Origin: Crocinitomicaceae bacterium
GTDB lineage: Bacteria; Bacteroidota; Bacteroidia; Flavobacteriales_D; Crocinitomicaceae
NCBI GenBank assembly: GCA_029249445.1
Contig: JAQWHI010000020.1
Span: 1 to 64,000, forward strand
Direction: 5' to 3'
DNA length: 64,000 nucleotides
Part shown: positions 26,867 through 36,985 of the stretch, piece by piece
How positions within the stretch are numbered: position 1 is the stretch's first letter
Layout of the letters: the number at the start of each line of letters is the position of its first letter
Translations under genes and position numbers: made by a program
Notes under the pieces: model-generated
The model's input: only the letters and a program-made list of their open reading frames with translations
The model's database searches: none
What the model was told of the DNA's origin: nothing

Positions 26867-29800
26867 ATGAAAGTTAAATTCCTTCTATTTTTTGCTCTGC
26901 TCAGTAGCCCAGTAACTTTTGCTCAGGACACGACATGGGTCCAAACATTTACATTTGATAGTATCTCGACACGCCGGGCTACTTTTGATTTTCCGCAAGA
27001 ATTGAATGACATGCGTTTTGAACGTGTTTTGATGTATTATAAACTGAAATGTGATCCACAGACACCATGGGACCAATACAATTGTGGCGAATGGGATTAT
27101 TTGGCCTACTCCAGAATTTTCGATCATACGGGAGACTATGATTCTGTTCAGGTAGACGGCATGCGTTACGTGAGCAATTGGATGTCACCGCAAAATTACA
27201 GCTACGAACCTTATGCTGCGAATCGTATGGATCAGTTTGTAAGTAGTGAGCAAAAGCGCACTGGAGCTTCCACAACACTTTACCCCATTCTTGCTGGAAA
27301 TGGAGTGGGAGCAGCTGTTCCGTTTGATTTGATTTCTCAGTCGAACCGTTACCAGATGCTGCTTTCTGCGACTGAGTTGAACGCTGGTGGTATAACAGCC
27401 GGAGACCTTCGTTCATTGAGTTTGTTTGTTCCAAACGGAGGTGTCAATGGAGCAGGAGAGTTGCTACATCCTAGGATTTCGATAAAGCAAACATCTGATA
27501 CTGACTTGACTGCTTTCCACGCAACTGGATTTACTGAAGTATACAATCTCTCGCGCGCAGCCGGAGCAGGCGGATTAATTTCTGATGGTGAAAATGAGTT
27601 TGTATTTCATACTCCTTTTGGATGGAATGGAACAGACAACATCATTATTGAATTTTTTTACGATCGCTCGGTAGTGCAGAATACAGATTTTATCAATTTT
27701 GAGCAGGACAATTCAGTTGCATCCATGGCTGTCGGTTATCAAGATAGAAATGGTGCGTTGGAATTGAATGGGTCAAGTCATGCAATGATGGAACTTTCTG
27801 ACCTTGACCTAGGAGATGATGTAACGATTGCATTTTGGGCCAAGGGACTCGGGAATACAGGTGTTTCTACTTCCATATTAGAAGCGTATGATACACTTAA
27901 CAATCGAATTCTGAACATACACATGCCATGGAGTAACAACCGTTTGTACTGGGATGCGGGAAAGGGCAGTTCTTACGACCGTATTGACAAGGACATGTCG
28001 GGTGCTGGTATCGACAACGAATGGCACCATTGGGCATTCATTAAAAGTACATCGACAGGTGAAATGAAAATCATGCGTGATGGTCAACTTTGGCATAGTG
28101 GAACAGGATTTAATTTGCCGGTAGGAGCGATGCACAGGTTTGTGATTGGTTCCAACAAAAACTTAGGAAATCACTGGACAGGAAAAATTGATGAGTTCCA
28201 ATTTTATACTACTGCAGTCTCTGAAGCTGATATTGCCGCTTGGTATGAGAAAGAAGTCAACGCAACACATCCAAATTGGAATGAGTTGTTGGTGTATTAT
28301 TCATTTGACAAGTTCAATTATGCTTTAGATAAAACTGGAAATGACAATCTACTCATGCCGTCTGAAATTGGAATGATTGATTTCAATGAACGTCCTGTTT
28401 TATCACTACCTGCTGACCGAGTGCGTATTGCTCTTGGTCAAGGTGCCTCTGCAGGAACAGTTACAGACGTTGAGGTGCCGTTGCTGAAACTGAAAGAACC
28501 GGAAGTTGTTTTTGAATACCAACCAGTGCACAAACACTTTGCAATTGTAGATGCTTTTCTTGCTATGCCGGAAGGCGCAGAAGATGTTTATGATGCATCC
28601 AATACGCTCGTTTCATCTGTTCCATTTAGCGGTTCAGCAAACTTAACTAATGATACAATCACCTACTTTAACCCGCCATATGAAATCATACACAATGTGG
28701 AGATTGGTCGATTTATTACACCATACGGAATTCAATTTGATTTAGGAGCAAATGGTTTTGAGTGGGTATATGATGTAACAGATTATCAAGAATACCTTAA
28801 GGACAATGTAGATTTTTCGTGTCACAATACGCAAGAATTAATTGACATCCGATTTGCATTTATCGAGGGGATTCCGCCAAGAGATGTGCACCACAGAGAG
28901 CCAATTTGGTCGGATCACAGAAGTTATTCCTATAATGCCCTGGATAGCGACAATGCACTAGCTGCGAAAAAAGTCATGCTTTCCGATACTTCGTCTATGT
29001 TCAAAATTAAAACACGTTTTACAGGGCACGGTCATCATGGAAGTAACAATTGTTGTGAATGGGGTGCAGGATCGGGAAGAGATCACGAAATACTTGTTGA
29101 TGGTGTATCACGATTCAATTGGGAAATTTGGGAAGAAACAGCTTGTGGTGACAATCCAAATGTAAGTCAAGGTGGAACTTGGCCGTATGCCCGCGAAGGA
29201 TGGTGTCCCGGAGATCTCGTGAAAGAATACGATCATGAGTTGACTCCATTTGTTACTCCGGGTGATTCCGTCACTTTGGATTACGACATCACTGATATCC
29301 CTGTTAATGATCCCGATCAAGGGAGTGGGAACTATGTGATTGCGATGGATTTGATTTCCTACGGTGCACCAAACCACCAAATTGATGGAGCAATCATTGA
29401 TATCTTGAATCCAAACACATGGGAATATTATGAGAAATGGAATCCAAGCTGCCAAAATCCACGGGTGATCATTCAAAACACAGGAGAACAAACACTCACG
29501 AGTGCACGAATCAGTGTATGGATCGATTGGAACAATAAGGTAGAATACGATTGGACAGGAAATCTAGCGTTTTTAGAGAAAGAGGTGGTGGAAATTCCGA
29601 TTCCTGATTATACCTTCTGGTCAGATCCAGGAAGTTCGAATACGTTTACTGCACACATTAACTTCATTAATCAAACGTGGGATGATGAATATGAGCAAAA
29701 TAATGAAATCACAATTCCTTTTGAAGGTCCAAAACAGGTTTATTACCCAGGTTTGGCCTACCAAGGTTTCTTGGTTTGGTTCAAAACAAACAACAAGGCA

Positions 29801-30367
29801 AATGAAAATCAATGGCGCTTGATGGACAGCGAGGGAAATACAATTTTTGAACGTACATCACTGCTAAATAGCACAGATTATAAAGATACATTCAATTTAG
29901 AGCCAGGATGTTACTCTATTATTTTAGAGGACAGTGATAGTGATGGCATCTCATTCTGGTATTCAAGTCAAACTGAAGGCGAAACAGCCGGTTCGTTTGT
30001 TGTCAAACTTGTGGGTGGACCAATCATTGAAAATTTTGAAAAAGATTTTGGAAACTACCATCAATTTAATTTTACTGTTGGTTTCTATGCAGATAATGAA
30101 GAGCTTCCTGAAATCCAGGAGGAAATTACCATTTATCCAAACCCAAATAATGGAGAATTTGGAGTTGAAATTGTAGGAAATGTAGACAACAATGCCGTAC
30201 TTACGATTTTTGATCTTATGGGGCGACAAGTGCACCAAGAACAGATGAAAGCAACAATTTCTAATGCTTCTTCGATGGTCGATTTAAGGCATGTTGAATC
30301 CGGACATTATCTCGTGAAAATTGTAACGCCAAACGGTTCATATACGAAGGAACTGATTAAGAACTGA
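26867..30367 (+). CDS. Peptide-N-glycosidase F-related protein with LamG domain and T9SS sorting domain
   Basis: The 1166-residue protein begins with a signal peptide (KVKFLLFFALLSSPVTFAQ). The N-terminal region has CDPQTPWDQYNCGEWDYLAY (about residues 63-82), typical of PNGase F-related proteins. A LamG/concanavalin-like domain follows (about 302-465; ALELNGSSHAMMELSDLDLG and WHHWAFIKS). A PNGase F C-terminal-like domain is at about 708-835 (FTGHGHHGSNNCCEWG and GGTWPYAREGWCPGD). The last 80 residues are a T9SS sorting domain (IYPNPNNGEFGVEI). PNGase F cleaves N-glycans from glycoproteins; related Bacteroidota proteins often have unknown substrates, so activity is not certain. It is expected at the cell surface or secreted. 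Confidence 0.88.
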   Translation: MKVKFLLFFALLSSPVTFAQDTTWVQTFTFDSISTRRATFDFPQELNDMRFERVLMYYKLKCDPQTPWDQYNCGEWDYLAYSRIFDHTGDYDSVQVDGMRYVSNWMSPQNYSYEPYAANRMDQFVSSEQKRTGASTTLYPILAGNGVGAAVPFDLISQSNRYQMLLSATELNAGGITAGDLRSLSLFVPNGGVNGAGELLHPRISIKQTSDTDLTAFHATGFTEVYNLSRAAGAGGLISDGENEFVFHTPFGWNGTDNIIIEFFYDRSVVQNTDFINFEQDNSVASMAVGYQDRNGALELNGSSHAMMELSDLDLGDDVTIAFWAKGLGNTGVSTSILEAYDTLNNRILNIHMPWSNNRLYWDAGKGSSYDRIDKDMSGAGIDNEWHHWAFIKSTSTGEMKIMRDGQLWHSGTGFNLPVGAMHRFVIGSNKNLGNHWTGKIDEFQFYTTAVSEADIAAWYEKEVNATHPNWNELLVYYSFDKFNYALDKTGNDNLLMPSEIGMIDFNERPVLSLPADRVRIALGQGASAGTVTDVEVPLLKLKEPEVVFEYQPVHKHFAIVDAFLAMPEGAEDVYDASNTLVSSVPFSGSANLTNDTITYFNPPYEIIHNVEIGRFITPYGIQFDLGANGFEWVYDVTDYQEYLKDNVDFSCHNTQELIDIRFAFIEGIPPRDVHHREPIWSDHRSYSYNALDSDNALAAKKVMLSDTSSMFKIKTRFTGHGHHGSNNCCEWGAGSGRDHEILVDGVSRFNWEIWEETACGDNPNVSQGGTWPYAREGWCPGDLVKEYDHELTPFVTPGDSVTLDYDITDIPVNDPDQGSGNYVIAMDLISYGAPNHQIDGAIIDILNPNTWEYYEKWNPSCQNPRVIIQNTGEQTLTSARISVWIDWNNKVEYDWTGNLAFLEKEVVEIPIPDYTFWSDPGSSNTFTAHINFINQTWDDEYEQNNEITIPFEGPKQVYYPGLAYQGFLVWFKTNNKANENQWRLMDSEGNTIFERTSLLNSTDYKDTFNLEPGCYSIILEDSDSDGISFWYSSQTEGETAGSFVVKLVGGPIIENFEKDFGNYHQFNFTVGFYADNEELPEIQEEITIYPNPNNGEFGVEIVGNVDNNAVLTIFDLMGRQVHQEQMKATISNASSMVDLRHVESGHYLVKIVTPNGSYTKELIKN

Positions 30368-30380
30368 TGAACATATTCTT

Positions 30381-30413
30381 AAAAAAATGGGAGCATCTGC
30401 TCCCATTTTTTTT
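30381..30413 (+). terminator. Terminator between convergent genes
   Basis: The stem AAATGGGAGCA with TGCTCCCATTT and a 2-nt loop is followed by a T-run. It is symmetrical with an A-run on its left, so it may also serve the minus-strand acyltransferase. Confidence 0.92.
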
Positions 30414-30427
30414 GTCAAACTTTTTAG

Positions 30428-31564
30428 TTATCTGAAGTACTTTTTTAATGTTAACAATGGCTTTTCAATGTAGTGGAAACTCAACCACGCAATCCCAAAT
30501 GAGGCCAATCCGCTAAAAAGAACGAAGAAAATGAATCCGCTAAAAGAGCCATTCCATCTCAATTCCACAACCATTACTTGCGTGTAGTAGATCACAATAC
30601 AATGGTACATGTAGATTCCATAACTGATCTCGCCTAGATTATAAAACCCAGGAAGTTTGTCGGCTTTGAAAAATGAGTTTATACCAAATGCTTGATCTGC
30701 AATAATGTAGGCGAAGAATAGACCTATAAGGAGTCGCTCAGCAATTACGAAATCGCCACGAAATACGTTGCTAATTAGAAAAATTCCACCGAGTCCAATT
30801 GCATAAATCAGTACGTTTGTCCACTTCGAAATTTTTGAAAATAACTTTTGAATGGAAAAGTAATAACAGAGGCAACTCAAATATCCGCCGATTGCTATAT
30901 CGCTTATTACAGAGAGCGTATGAAAATAGATGACACGTTCATCGTTTGCGTTGTAATAGCGAAATACGAAATTTGCTGCAATCAAGATTGTGAAATACAC
31001 CAAAAAACCTTTTCCTTTCCTTACCGGGGGAATGAGTAGCATTAGTAGAACCCAGGCCATGTAGAATTGTTCCTCGATACTGACCGACCATGTGATTGTA
31101 AGCAGGTTTACATTATCTTTCCATCCGTGCCAGATTTCTTCAAAGTTTGATAAGAAAGCACCGTAATAGAGCGGAGAATTAATTGTTGAAAGTCCAAAAG
31201 GAAGATGGGGAAAAATAAGAAACCCAAAAATAAGAACGATGAAATAAACCGGCCAGATGCGCAAAAGGCGTCTCATGAAAAATCCATAAACATTGATTTT
31301 ATTACTTCGCTTTGCTTCTGCCAACAAAAGGTAGGTTATTAAAAACCCACTTAGAACAAAAAAGAGGTTCACGCCATAATGTCCCTGATTGAATATCTTT
31401 TTGAGGGATTGGAACCAAGATCTTGAAAAGAAATCTCCCCAAACTTCCTGCCCGAGGGTAAAACAATGAAATACAAAAACAGAAAAAGCTCCAATGAATC
31501 GCAGCCCATTTAGATTTTCAAATCGAGGAGGAGAGGAGATTTTAGTATGATTGTGGCCTTTCAA
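30428..31564 (-). CDS. Membrane acyltransferase (OafA/YrhL, acyltransferase_3 family)
   Basis: The 378-residue protein has about ten hydrophobic helices. The N-terminal motif NGLRFIGAFSVFVFHCF carries the conserved arginine and histidine of the family, and GVNLFFVLSGFLITYLLL and TWSVSIEEQFYMAW are the other signatures (SxExQFY). Such enzymes O-acetylate or otherwise acylate surface sugars or lipids in the inner membrane. The start is TTG at 31564, since no in-frame ATG lies upstream. It is divergent from lhgO with 48 nt between the starts. Confidence 0.9.
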   Translation of the reverse strand: MKGHNHTKISSPPRFENLNGLRFIGAFSVFVFHCFTLGQEVWGDFFSRSWFQSLKKIFNQGHYGVNLFFVLSGFLITYLLLAEAKRSNKINVYGFFMRRLLRIWPVYFIVLIFGFLIFPHLPFGLSTINSPLYYGAFLSNFEEIWHGWKDNVNLLTITWSVSIEEQFYMAWVLLMLLIPPVRKGKGFLVYFTILIAANFVFRYYNANDERVIYFHTLSVISDIAIGGYLSCLCYYFSIQKLFSKISKWTNVLIYAIGLGGIFLISNVFRGDFVIAERLLIGLFFAYIIADQAFGINSFFKADKLPGFYNLGEISYGIYMYHCIVIYYTQVMVVELRWNGSFSGFIFFVLFSGLASFGIAWLSFHYIEKPLLTLKKYFR

Positions 31565-31577
31565 TGTTATGATTGAT

Positions 31578-31585
31578 TAATTTTG
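31578..31585 (+). promoter_or_regulatory. -7 element of lhgO
   Basis: TAATTTTG matches TAnnTTTG, 27 nt before the ATG at 31613. A weak TAACATTG on the other strand, near 31569, could serve the divergent acyltransferase. Confidence 0.45.
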
Positions 31586-31612
31586 CGACAAAATAAGGTA
31601 AATTCTAGTAGC

Positions 31613-32821
31613 ATGACATACGATATAGCAATTATAGGTGGAGGAATCGTTGGAGCAGCAACTTTTTATAAGGTTCAGAAAGAAAATCCAAACCTTAAGA
31701 TTGTTCTTATTGAGAAAGAGGCGCAGCTGGCAGACCATCAAACTGGTCACAACTCAGGTGTTATTCACTCAGGCCTGTATTATACACCGGGTTCATTAAA
31801 AGCGAAGAATTGCATTCAAGGGAGGCATGAGCTTGTTGCATTTGCAAAGGAGCATGGAATTGACCACAATGTATGCGGTAAAATTGTTGTAGCCACAGAA
31901 GAAGCTGAATTGCCTTTCATGGATAAAATTTTTGAAACAGGTCTAGAAAATAAGATTGAGGGAATTAAAAAATTGACGGGTGAAGAATTAAAAGAAGTCG
32001 AACCTCATGTTGAGGGCATCGGTGGAATTCTCGTTCCTTGTACTGGTATCATAGATTTTAGAGGGGCTACTGAAAAGATGGTGGAGTTGGCTTTGGAGAT
32101 TCAGTCTGAAAGCCGATTGTGTTTGAATCACGAAGTAACGGATGTAGACAGTTCAGCTGAAATTGCTGTTGTAACTACACATCAAGAATCGTTTAATGCC
32201 CGCTATTTGGTCTTCTGTGCGGGCCTTCAAGCCGATCGATTGGCCAAAAAAGATGGGGTCCAACTCAAAGAAAAAGTAGTGGGCTTCCGTGGAGATTATT
32301 ATGAGCTGACCGAACAGGGAAAGCACAAGGTAAAGCATTTGATTTATCCAGTGCCAAACCCAGACTTTCCATTTTTAGGAGTTCACTTCACAAGGATGAC
32401 GAATGGAGAGATTGAATGTGGACCCAATGCTGTGTTCACTTTTAAACGAGAAGGATATGGCAAAACTGATTTTTCTTTTCGCGATACATGGGATGCATTG
32501 ACTTACAATGGAACGTGGAAATTGTTCTTTAAAAACATGCGATTTGGAATCAATGAATACCGACGGGCATTTTCAAAAAAGTTATTTTTAAAGACGCTAC
32601 AGCGCATGATTCCGTCTTTAACCATGGAGGATATCAAGCCCGGAAGAGCTGGTGTAAGGGCTCTTTTATTGCGTCAGGATGGCGATACAAGAGATGATTT
32701 TCGAATTGAATACCACGGAAAGTCAATTCACGTATTGAATGCACCTTCCCCTGCGGCAACAGCGTCTTTAGCAATTGGTGGGTATATTGCTGAAAAAGCA
32801 AACGAGCAATTTGATTTGTAA
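31613..32821 (+). CDS. lhgO: L-2-hydroxyglutarate oxidase
   Basis: The ATG at 31613 is preferred to the in-frame TTG at 31583 because the FAD-binding motif YDIAIIGGGIVGAATFY should lie at the N-terminus. The 402-residue flavoprotein belongs to the FAD-dependent DAO family and oxidises L-2-hydroxyglutarate to 2-oxoglutarate. Other family marks are TGHNSGVIHSGLYYTPGSLK and the C-terminal GRAGVRALLLRQDGDTRDDF. The gene is monocistronic and ends 10 nt from the convergent AI-2E transporter gene. Confidence 0.93.
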   Translation: MTYDIAIIGGGIVGAATFYKVQKENPNLKIVLIEKEAQLADHQTGHNSGVIHSGLYYTPGSLKAKNCIQGRHELVAFAKEHGIDHNVCGKIVVATEEAELPFMDKIFETGLENKIEGIKKLTGEELKEVEPHVEGIGGILVPCTGIIDFRGATEKMVELALEIQSESRLCLNHEVTDVDSSAEIAVVTTHQESFNARYLVFCAGLQADRLAKKDGVQLKEKVVGFRGDYYELTEQGKHKVKHLIYPVPNPDFPFLGVHFTRMTNGEIECGPNAVFTFKREGYGKTDFSFRDTWDALTYNGTWKLFFKNMRFGINEYRRAFSKKLFLKTLQRMIPSLTMEDIKPGRAGVRALLLRQDGDTRDDFRIEYHGKSIHVLNAPSPAATASLAIGGYIAEKANEQFDL

Positions 32822-32831
32822 GCCCAGTAGT

Positions 32832-33896
32832 TCAGATTCTACCTTTTTCGCTCATTAGAATAGCAATTCCTTTTGTGCTCGAAAATTGAGAGAAAAGAAT
32901 GATCATTGTTACGGTTATTGGCACACTCAAAAGCATTCCGGTAATTCCCCAAATTGCGCCCCAAACAGCAAGGGAGAGTATTGTAACCAAAGGGCTGATA
33001 TTTAGCGTATTTCCCATTACACTAGGCTCAACCAAGCTTCCAACCAAGGTGGCTATCAATCCTAAGGAAATTAGAGTTATGAGAAAAGGAGTAATTTCTC
33101 CGAATTGAATCAAAGAAAATAATGCGGGCAACACAGTACCCATAATTGGTCCAACAGATGGAATGAAGTTGAACATAAAGATAAGGAATGCCCAGAAAGG
33201 AGCAGAATCAACACCGATTGCTAGAAGAACAAAATAACTCAATGTCGTTGTAAGCAAACTGATTAATGACTTTAGCGTGAGATAACTCGAAAGAGATTCT
33301 TCGATTTTATTTATCGTTTTAGAAAAGGCTGTTTTTTGTTCGGGATTTGTAAAAATAAGGTTGATTTTTCGCTCAAAAAGTGCTTCTTCGAAAAATAAGA
33401 AGATGGTGTAAAATGTAATCATCACTGTGCTACCGATTACTTCAGAAATTGAGTTGAATAGCGAGTTCAAATAACTCTCGAATTCAAAATCATTCAACAT
33501 TTTTATTGCTTCCTCACCGATATTGATGCCGAGCAATTGATTGATTTGGTCTGCAACACGCTCAATATTCGAAGAGTATCGGGTCATTGACTCTGATATG
33601 TTTTCAATATTCAGTAGGACCATTTTAGAAATCAAGACAAGTAGGCTTATGATGAAAAATGATGCAATGATAGTTTTAATCCAAGTGGGAATAAAGCGTT
33701 TCATAAAACCTGCGTTGTCAATGACGTTTCGCATTTTTTTGACAAGGAACCAAATCAATAGAGCAATTAAAAATGGTATGATTACGGGCTTGGCAAGAAT
33801 CAGTGCAACTACGGCAATCAAAATTACAAGAAGTGCAGAAGCTATGTTGTTTATTTTCACAATATAAATGTAGAAAATATTCCGTTTGAATTTCAA
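32832..33896 (-). CDS. AI-2E-family transporter
   Basis: The 354-residue protein has seven or eight hydrophobic helices, with the family-typical PVIIPFLIALLIWFLVKKM at the start and FNFIPSVGPIMGTVLPALFS in the middle. The conserved C-terminal region is GSLVEPSVMGNTLNISPLV. AI-2E family members export small molecules or ions, and the name does not prove autoinducer-2 transport. The ATG at 33896 is used, but a GTG 36 nt inside (33860) would begin MKINNIASALL, which is closer to the usual family N-terminus. Confidence 0.88.
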   Translation of the reverse strand: MKFKRNIFYIYIVKINNIASALLVILIAVVALILAKPVIIPFLIALLIWFLVKKMRNVIDNAGFMKRFIPTWIKTIIASFFIISLLVLISKMVLLNIENISESMTRYSSNIERVADQINQLLGINIGEEAIKMLNDFEFESYLNSLFNSISEVIGSTVMITFYTIFLFFEEALFERKINLIFTNPEQKTAFSKTINKIEESLSSYLTLKSLISLLTTTLSYFVLLAIGVDSAPFWAFLIFMFNFIPSVGPIMGTVLPALFSLIQFGEITPFLITLISLGLIATLVGSLVEPSVMGNTLNISPLVTILSLAVWGAIWGITGMLLSVPITVTMIILFSQFSSTKGIAILMSEKGRI

Positions 33897-33945
33897 GAAG
33901 AGGACAATATCATTTGACGAATTCTGTTATTGATTCGAATTGTCT

Positions 33946-33953
33946 TATTTTTG
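33946..33953 (+). promoter_or_regulatory. -7 element of the CotH lipoprotein gene
   Basis: TATTTTTG matches TAnnTTTG and ends 7 nt before the ATG at 33961. The transcript would have almost no leader. Confidence 0.5.
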
Positions 33954-33960
33954 TCGCCGT

Positions 33961-36879
33961 ATGAAGCTTGTATTGTCTTTAATTCTCTTTGTATTGGTCT
34001 TGGGGTGCTCCAGTGAAACCTCAATTTCAGAGGATCGAGCACTTGATGTATTTTGTGATGCAGAAATGGTAAGTGGCACTAGTTTTTTGACCAATGGTAT
34101 CGAATTCAAAGGAGCACATACTCAAAGCACAGACAAGGCACGATCAGGAAAGTACTCCTCAAAATTGAACAAAGACCAACCCTTTGGATTTACTTACGAA
34201 GTAACCAACGTCAAAAAGGGAGATGTCATCGAGGCATCTGTTTGGAAGCACACCAGCGGCAATCACGGTGGTTTAGTCATCTCTGCGGACGATGCCAACA
34301 ATGATCAGTATGAATTTTTTCAATTTTTTAATGATGAACAAGAGGGTTGGGGGCTGATTAATGCCTTTTTTGTGGCCATGCACGATTACGATAAAGTACT
34401 TGTTTATGCACTCTGTGCAAACGAAGAAGAGGCATATTTTGATGATTTTAGTTTGAAGGTAAGCCGCAACAATCAAATGCCAGATGATTCGCATCCCTCA
34501 TTAGAGATTAATATTTCAGACGGAGCCTACGACACCTTAAATCGTTTTCGAGAAATTGCCCTTGATCAACAGGTAATTACTTCAAATCTTAAAGAGTACA
34601 TAAATGCAAGCCTAACAATTGATGGAGAAGATGTACCTATCGAACTTCGATTAAAAGGAGATTGGACGGACCACCTTAAGACCAACAAATGGTCGTTTCG
34701 AATTAAGGTAAGAAAAGGGCATGCATACAAGGGAATGCGCACGTTTTCCATTCAAAATCCGATCACTCGATCGTTTATGCATGAATGGTTTGCACACAAG
34801 ATATTTGAATATGAAGACATTTTAACTACGCGTTATATTTTTGTTCCGGTCATCATCAACGGAGAAAAGAAAGGCGTGTATGCGCTTGAAGAGCATTTTG
34901 ATAAACAATTGTTGGAGCACCGAAAGCGAAGAGAAGGCCCTATTGTAAAATTTGATGAGAATGGTGTATGGCAAATTCATTTAAAAGAAAAACAGAGCAA
35001 TCAATCGCAACGGGTTCCAGTTTATCAATCGGCTGAAATTCTGCCTTTCAAAAAAAATCGAACGTACAAGTCGCCAACTTTAACCAGCCAATTTCGTGTG
35101 GCACAAAGCCATATGGCACGCTACCGAAATCACGATCCAGACGTGGGCGAATATTTTGACATAGATGCCCTATCCAAGTTTATAGCGTTGAGTGATATCG
35201 TAAACGGAAAACATGGAATTATTTGGCACAACCAACGTCATTATTACAATCCCGTAACAACGAAGCTTGAACCAATTGCCTTCGACTGTTTCATGGAACA
35301 AAACCTATTAACATATCAGGCAGAAATGTTTGGACTTGGAATTAGAAATTCTGTTAAACTTGACGAGCTTGAAGCAACACTTTTGAATAAAGAAGTGGAA
35401 CAAAAGTATTATGAATATGTTGAAAAGTACTCGAGTGAGGCATATATTGAAACAGTCTTTGAAGCCTTGGAAAAACAAATCAAATCAGCGGAGAAATTGT
35501 TGAGTTATGAGTTCCCATCCATGCATTTGGACCGTTCATTTTTCCGAAAAAATGCGATGCAAATTCGAAGTCAACTCGAAGAATACGAACGTGTAAGAGT
35601 GAAGGATGTGAAGGAAAACACGGAGGAAGAACCATTTGAAGTGCTCGGTGAAAATGAAATTTATACGGATATCGCAGTAAAAGCGAACTTAGAGAAGAGA
35701 CATTTGGGTGGAAGTGTCACAATTTCATTGAGAAATTATCATTCATCTGAGGTGGAACTGTTTGGTTATTCGACCAAATTAGATAAGATTACAATTGTCC
35801 CGTTTGTTCAGAAAATCCGCGCATTTGGAACGACTACCGATTGTATTTATGTCACATTTCCTGAAAAGCCGAGAAGGTTGCACTACCGTGCCAAAAACTG
35901 TCCAGGTCAAACATTCAAGGCAAAGATCAATAAATGGGGAGTACCTAAAACAATTCATACGGTATCCAAGGAATTACTTCGTGGAGCTGTTCGTGAGGGT
36001 GGTAGGGTTGTTTTGCGTGGAAAACATTCACTATCCGAAGATTTAGTTGTTCCGGCTGGGACACGCCTAATTATCGAGGCAGGAGCAGAAGTTAATTTAA
36101 AAAACAATGCTGCAATTGTATCGCATTCGCCCATTACCACAAATGGAACGGAAACAGCTCCTGTTCGAATTTATTCCTCAGACAAAACATCGAATGGTGT
36201 CGTTGTGCTTTCAAGTGAGCATTCAAAACTATCACATACCACTTTCGATCATTTGGGATCAATGAACAAAAACAATTGGACTTTGACCGGAGCAGTTACG
36301 TTTTATGGAGGTGAGGTATTGATTGAAAATTGTACTTTTTCAAACAACAGTTGTGAGGATGCATTGAACCTGATACGTTGTCATTTTAATATTGAGTACT
36401 CCACGGTGTCAAACACCTACTCTGATGGATTTGATGCTGACTTTTGCAATGGGACGGTGAAGTATTCAACGTTCAAAAATACAGGGAATGATTGTATTGA
36501 CTTTTCAGGAAGTGAGATCGCTATTTCAGGCTGTAAAATAATCCAAGCAGGCGACAAAGGGATTTCCGGAGGAGAAGGCTCTACGCTGTATGTGGACAAC
36601 TGCACTGTAGATGGTGCGCACATTGCCTTTGCCTCAAAGGATTTATCCACTGTCACGATTTCCAATGCCTCAATTTTTCGTGCAAAATATGGCTTTGCTG
36701 CCTACCGAAAAAAGCCCGAATATGGACCTGCAACGATAATCGTTGAGAACATGAAACAAATGAATGCAGTGCACCTTGATTTGCTTGAAAAAGGATCGTT
36801 AATGAAGTATATGGGTAAAGAATACCGTGGAACTAAGATGTTTGATATTGATGCGATGTATGCCATGTATGCGAAATAA
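33961..36879 (+). CDS. CotH-kinase-like lipoprotein with C-terminal right-handed beta-helix
   Basis: The ATG at 33961 begins a lipoprotein signal (KLVLSLILFVLVLGC). The 972-residue protein has an N-terminal carbohydrate-binding-like segment (about 35-160). A CotH domain follows (about 210-520), with ELRLKGDWTDHL, KWSFRIKVRKGHAYKGM and IAFDCFMEQN. The last third (about 670-930) is a right-handed parallel beta-helix, as in polysaccharide lyases and surface proteins, with repeats such as VLIENCTFSNNSC and IAISGCKIIQAGDKGI. CotH proteins are atypical secretory kinases in some bacteria and fungi; whether the kinase works here is unknown. The protein is likely on the outer membrane. Confidence 0.85.
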   Translation: MKLVLSLILFVLVLGCSSETSISEDRALDVFCDAEMVSGTSFLTNGIEFKGAHTQSTDKARSGKYSSKLNKDQPFGFTYEVTNVKKGDVIEASVWKHTSGNHGGLVISADDANNDQYEFFQFFNDEQEGWGLINAFFVAMHDYDKVLVYALCANEEEAYFDDFSLKVSRNNQMPDDSHPSLEINISDGAYDTLNRFREIALDQQVITSNLKEYINASLTIDGEDVPIELRLKGDWTDHLKTNKWSFRIKVRKGHAYKGMRTFSIQNPITRSFMHEWFAHKIFEYEDILTTRYIFVPVIINGEKKGVYALEEHFDKQLLEHRKRREGPIVKFDENGVWQIHLKEKQSNQSQRVPVYQSAEILPFKKNRTYKSPTLTSQFRVAQSHMARYRNHDPDVGEYFDIDALSKFIALSDIVNGKHGIIWHNQRHYYNPVTTKLEPIAFDCFMEQNLLTYQAEMFGLGIRNSVKLDELEATLLNKEVEQKYYEYVEKYSSEAYIETVFEALEKQIKSAEKLLSYEFPSMHLDRSFFRKNAMQIRSQLEEYERVRVKDVKENTEEEPFEVLGENEIYTDIAVKANLEKRHLGGSVTISLRNYHSSEVELFGYSTKLDKITIVPFVQKIRAFGTTTDCIYVTFPEKPRRLHYRAKNCPGQTFKAKINKWGVPKTIHTVSKELLRGAVREGGRVVLRGKHSLSEDLVVPAGTRLIIEAGAEVNLKNNAAIVSHSPITTNGTETAPVRIYSSDKTSNGVVVLSSEHSKLSHTTFDHLGSMNKNNWTLTGAVTFYGGEVLIENCTFSNNSCEDALNLIRCHFNIEYSTVSNTYSDGFDADFCNGTVKYSTFKNTGNDCIDFSGSEIAISGCKIIQAGDKGISGGEGSTLYVDNCTVDGAHIAFASKDLSTVTISNASIFRAKYGFAAYRKKPEYGPATIIVENMKQMNAVHLDLLEKGSLMKYMGKEYRGTKMFDIDAMYAMYAK

Positions 36880-36930
36880 TGGCGGGTAATTTTGAAGCGT
36901 GATATTTTTACAGCTTCACAGTTATTTGTA

Positions 36931-36938
36931 TATTTTTG
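36931..36938 (+). promoter_or_regulatory. -7 element before the glycosyltransferase at 36986
   Basis: TATTTTTG matches TAnnTTTG, 47 nt before the TTG start. A small inverted repeat (GTCAC GAAAAT GTGAC, 36952-36967) lies in the leader. No clear -33 is seen. Confidence 0.45.
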
Positions 36939-36985
36939 CTGAAATAAAAAAGTCACGAAAATGTGACGTTTAGAACTTTATCCTA

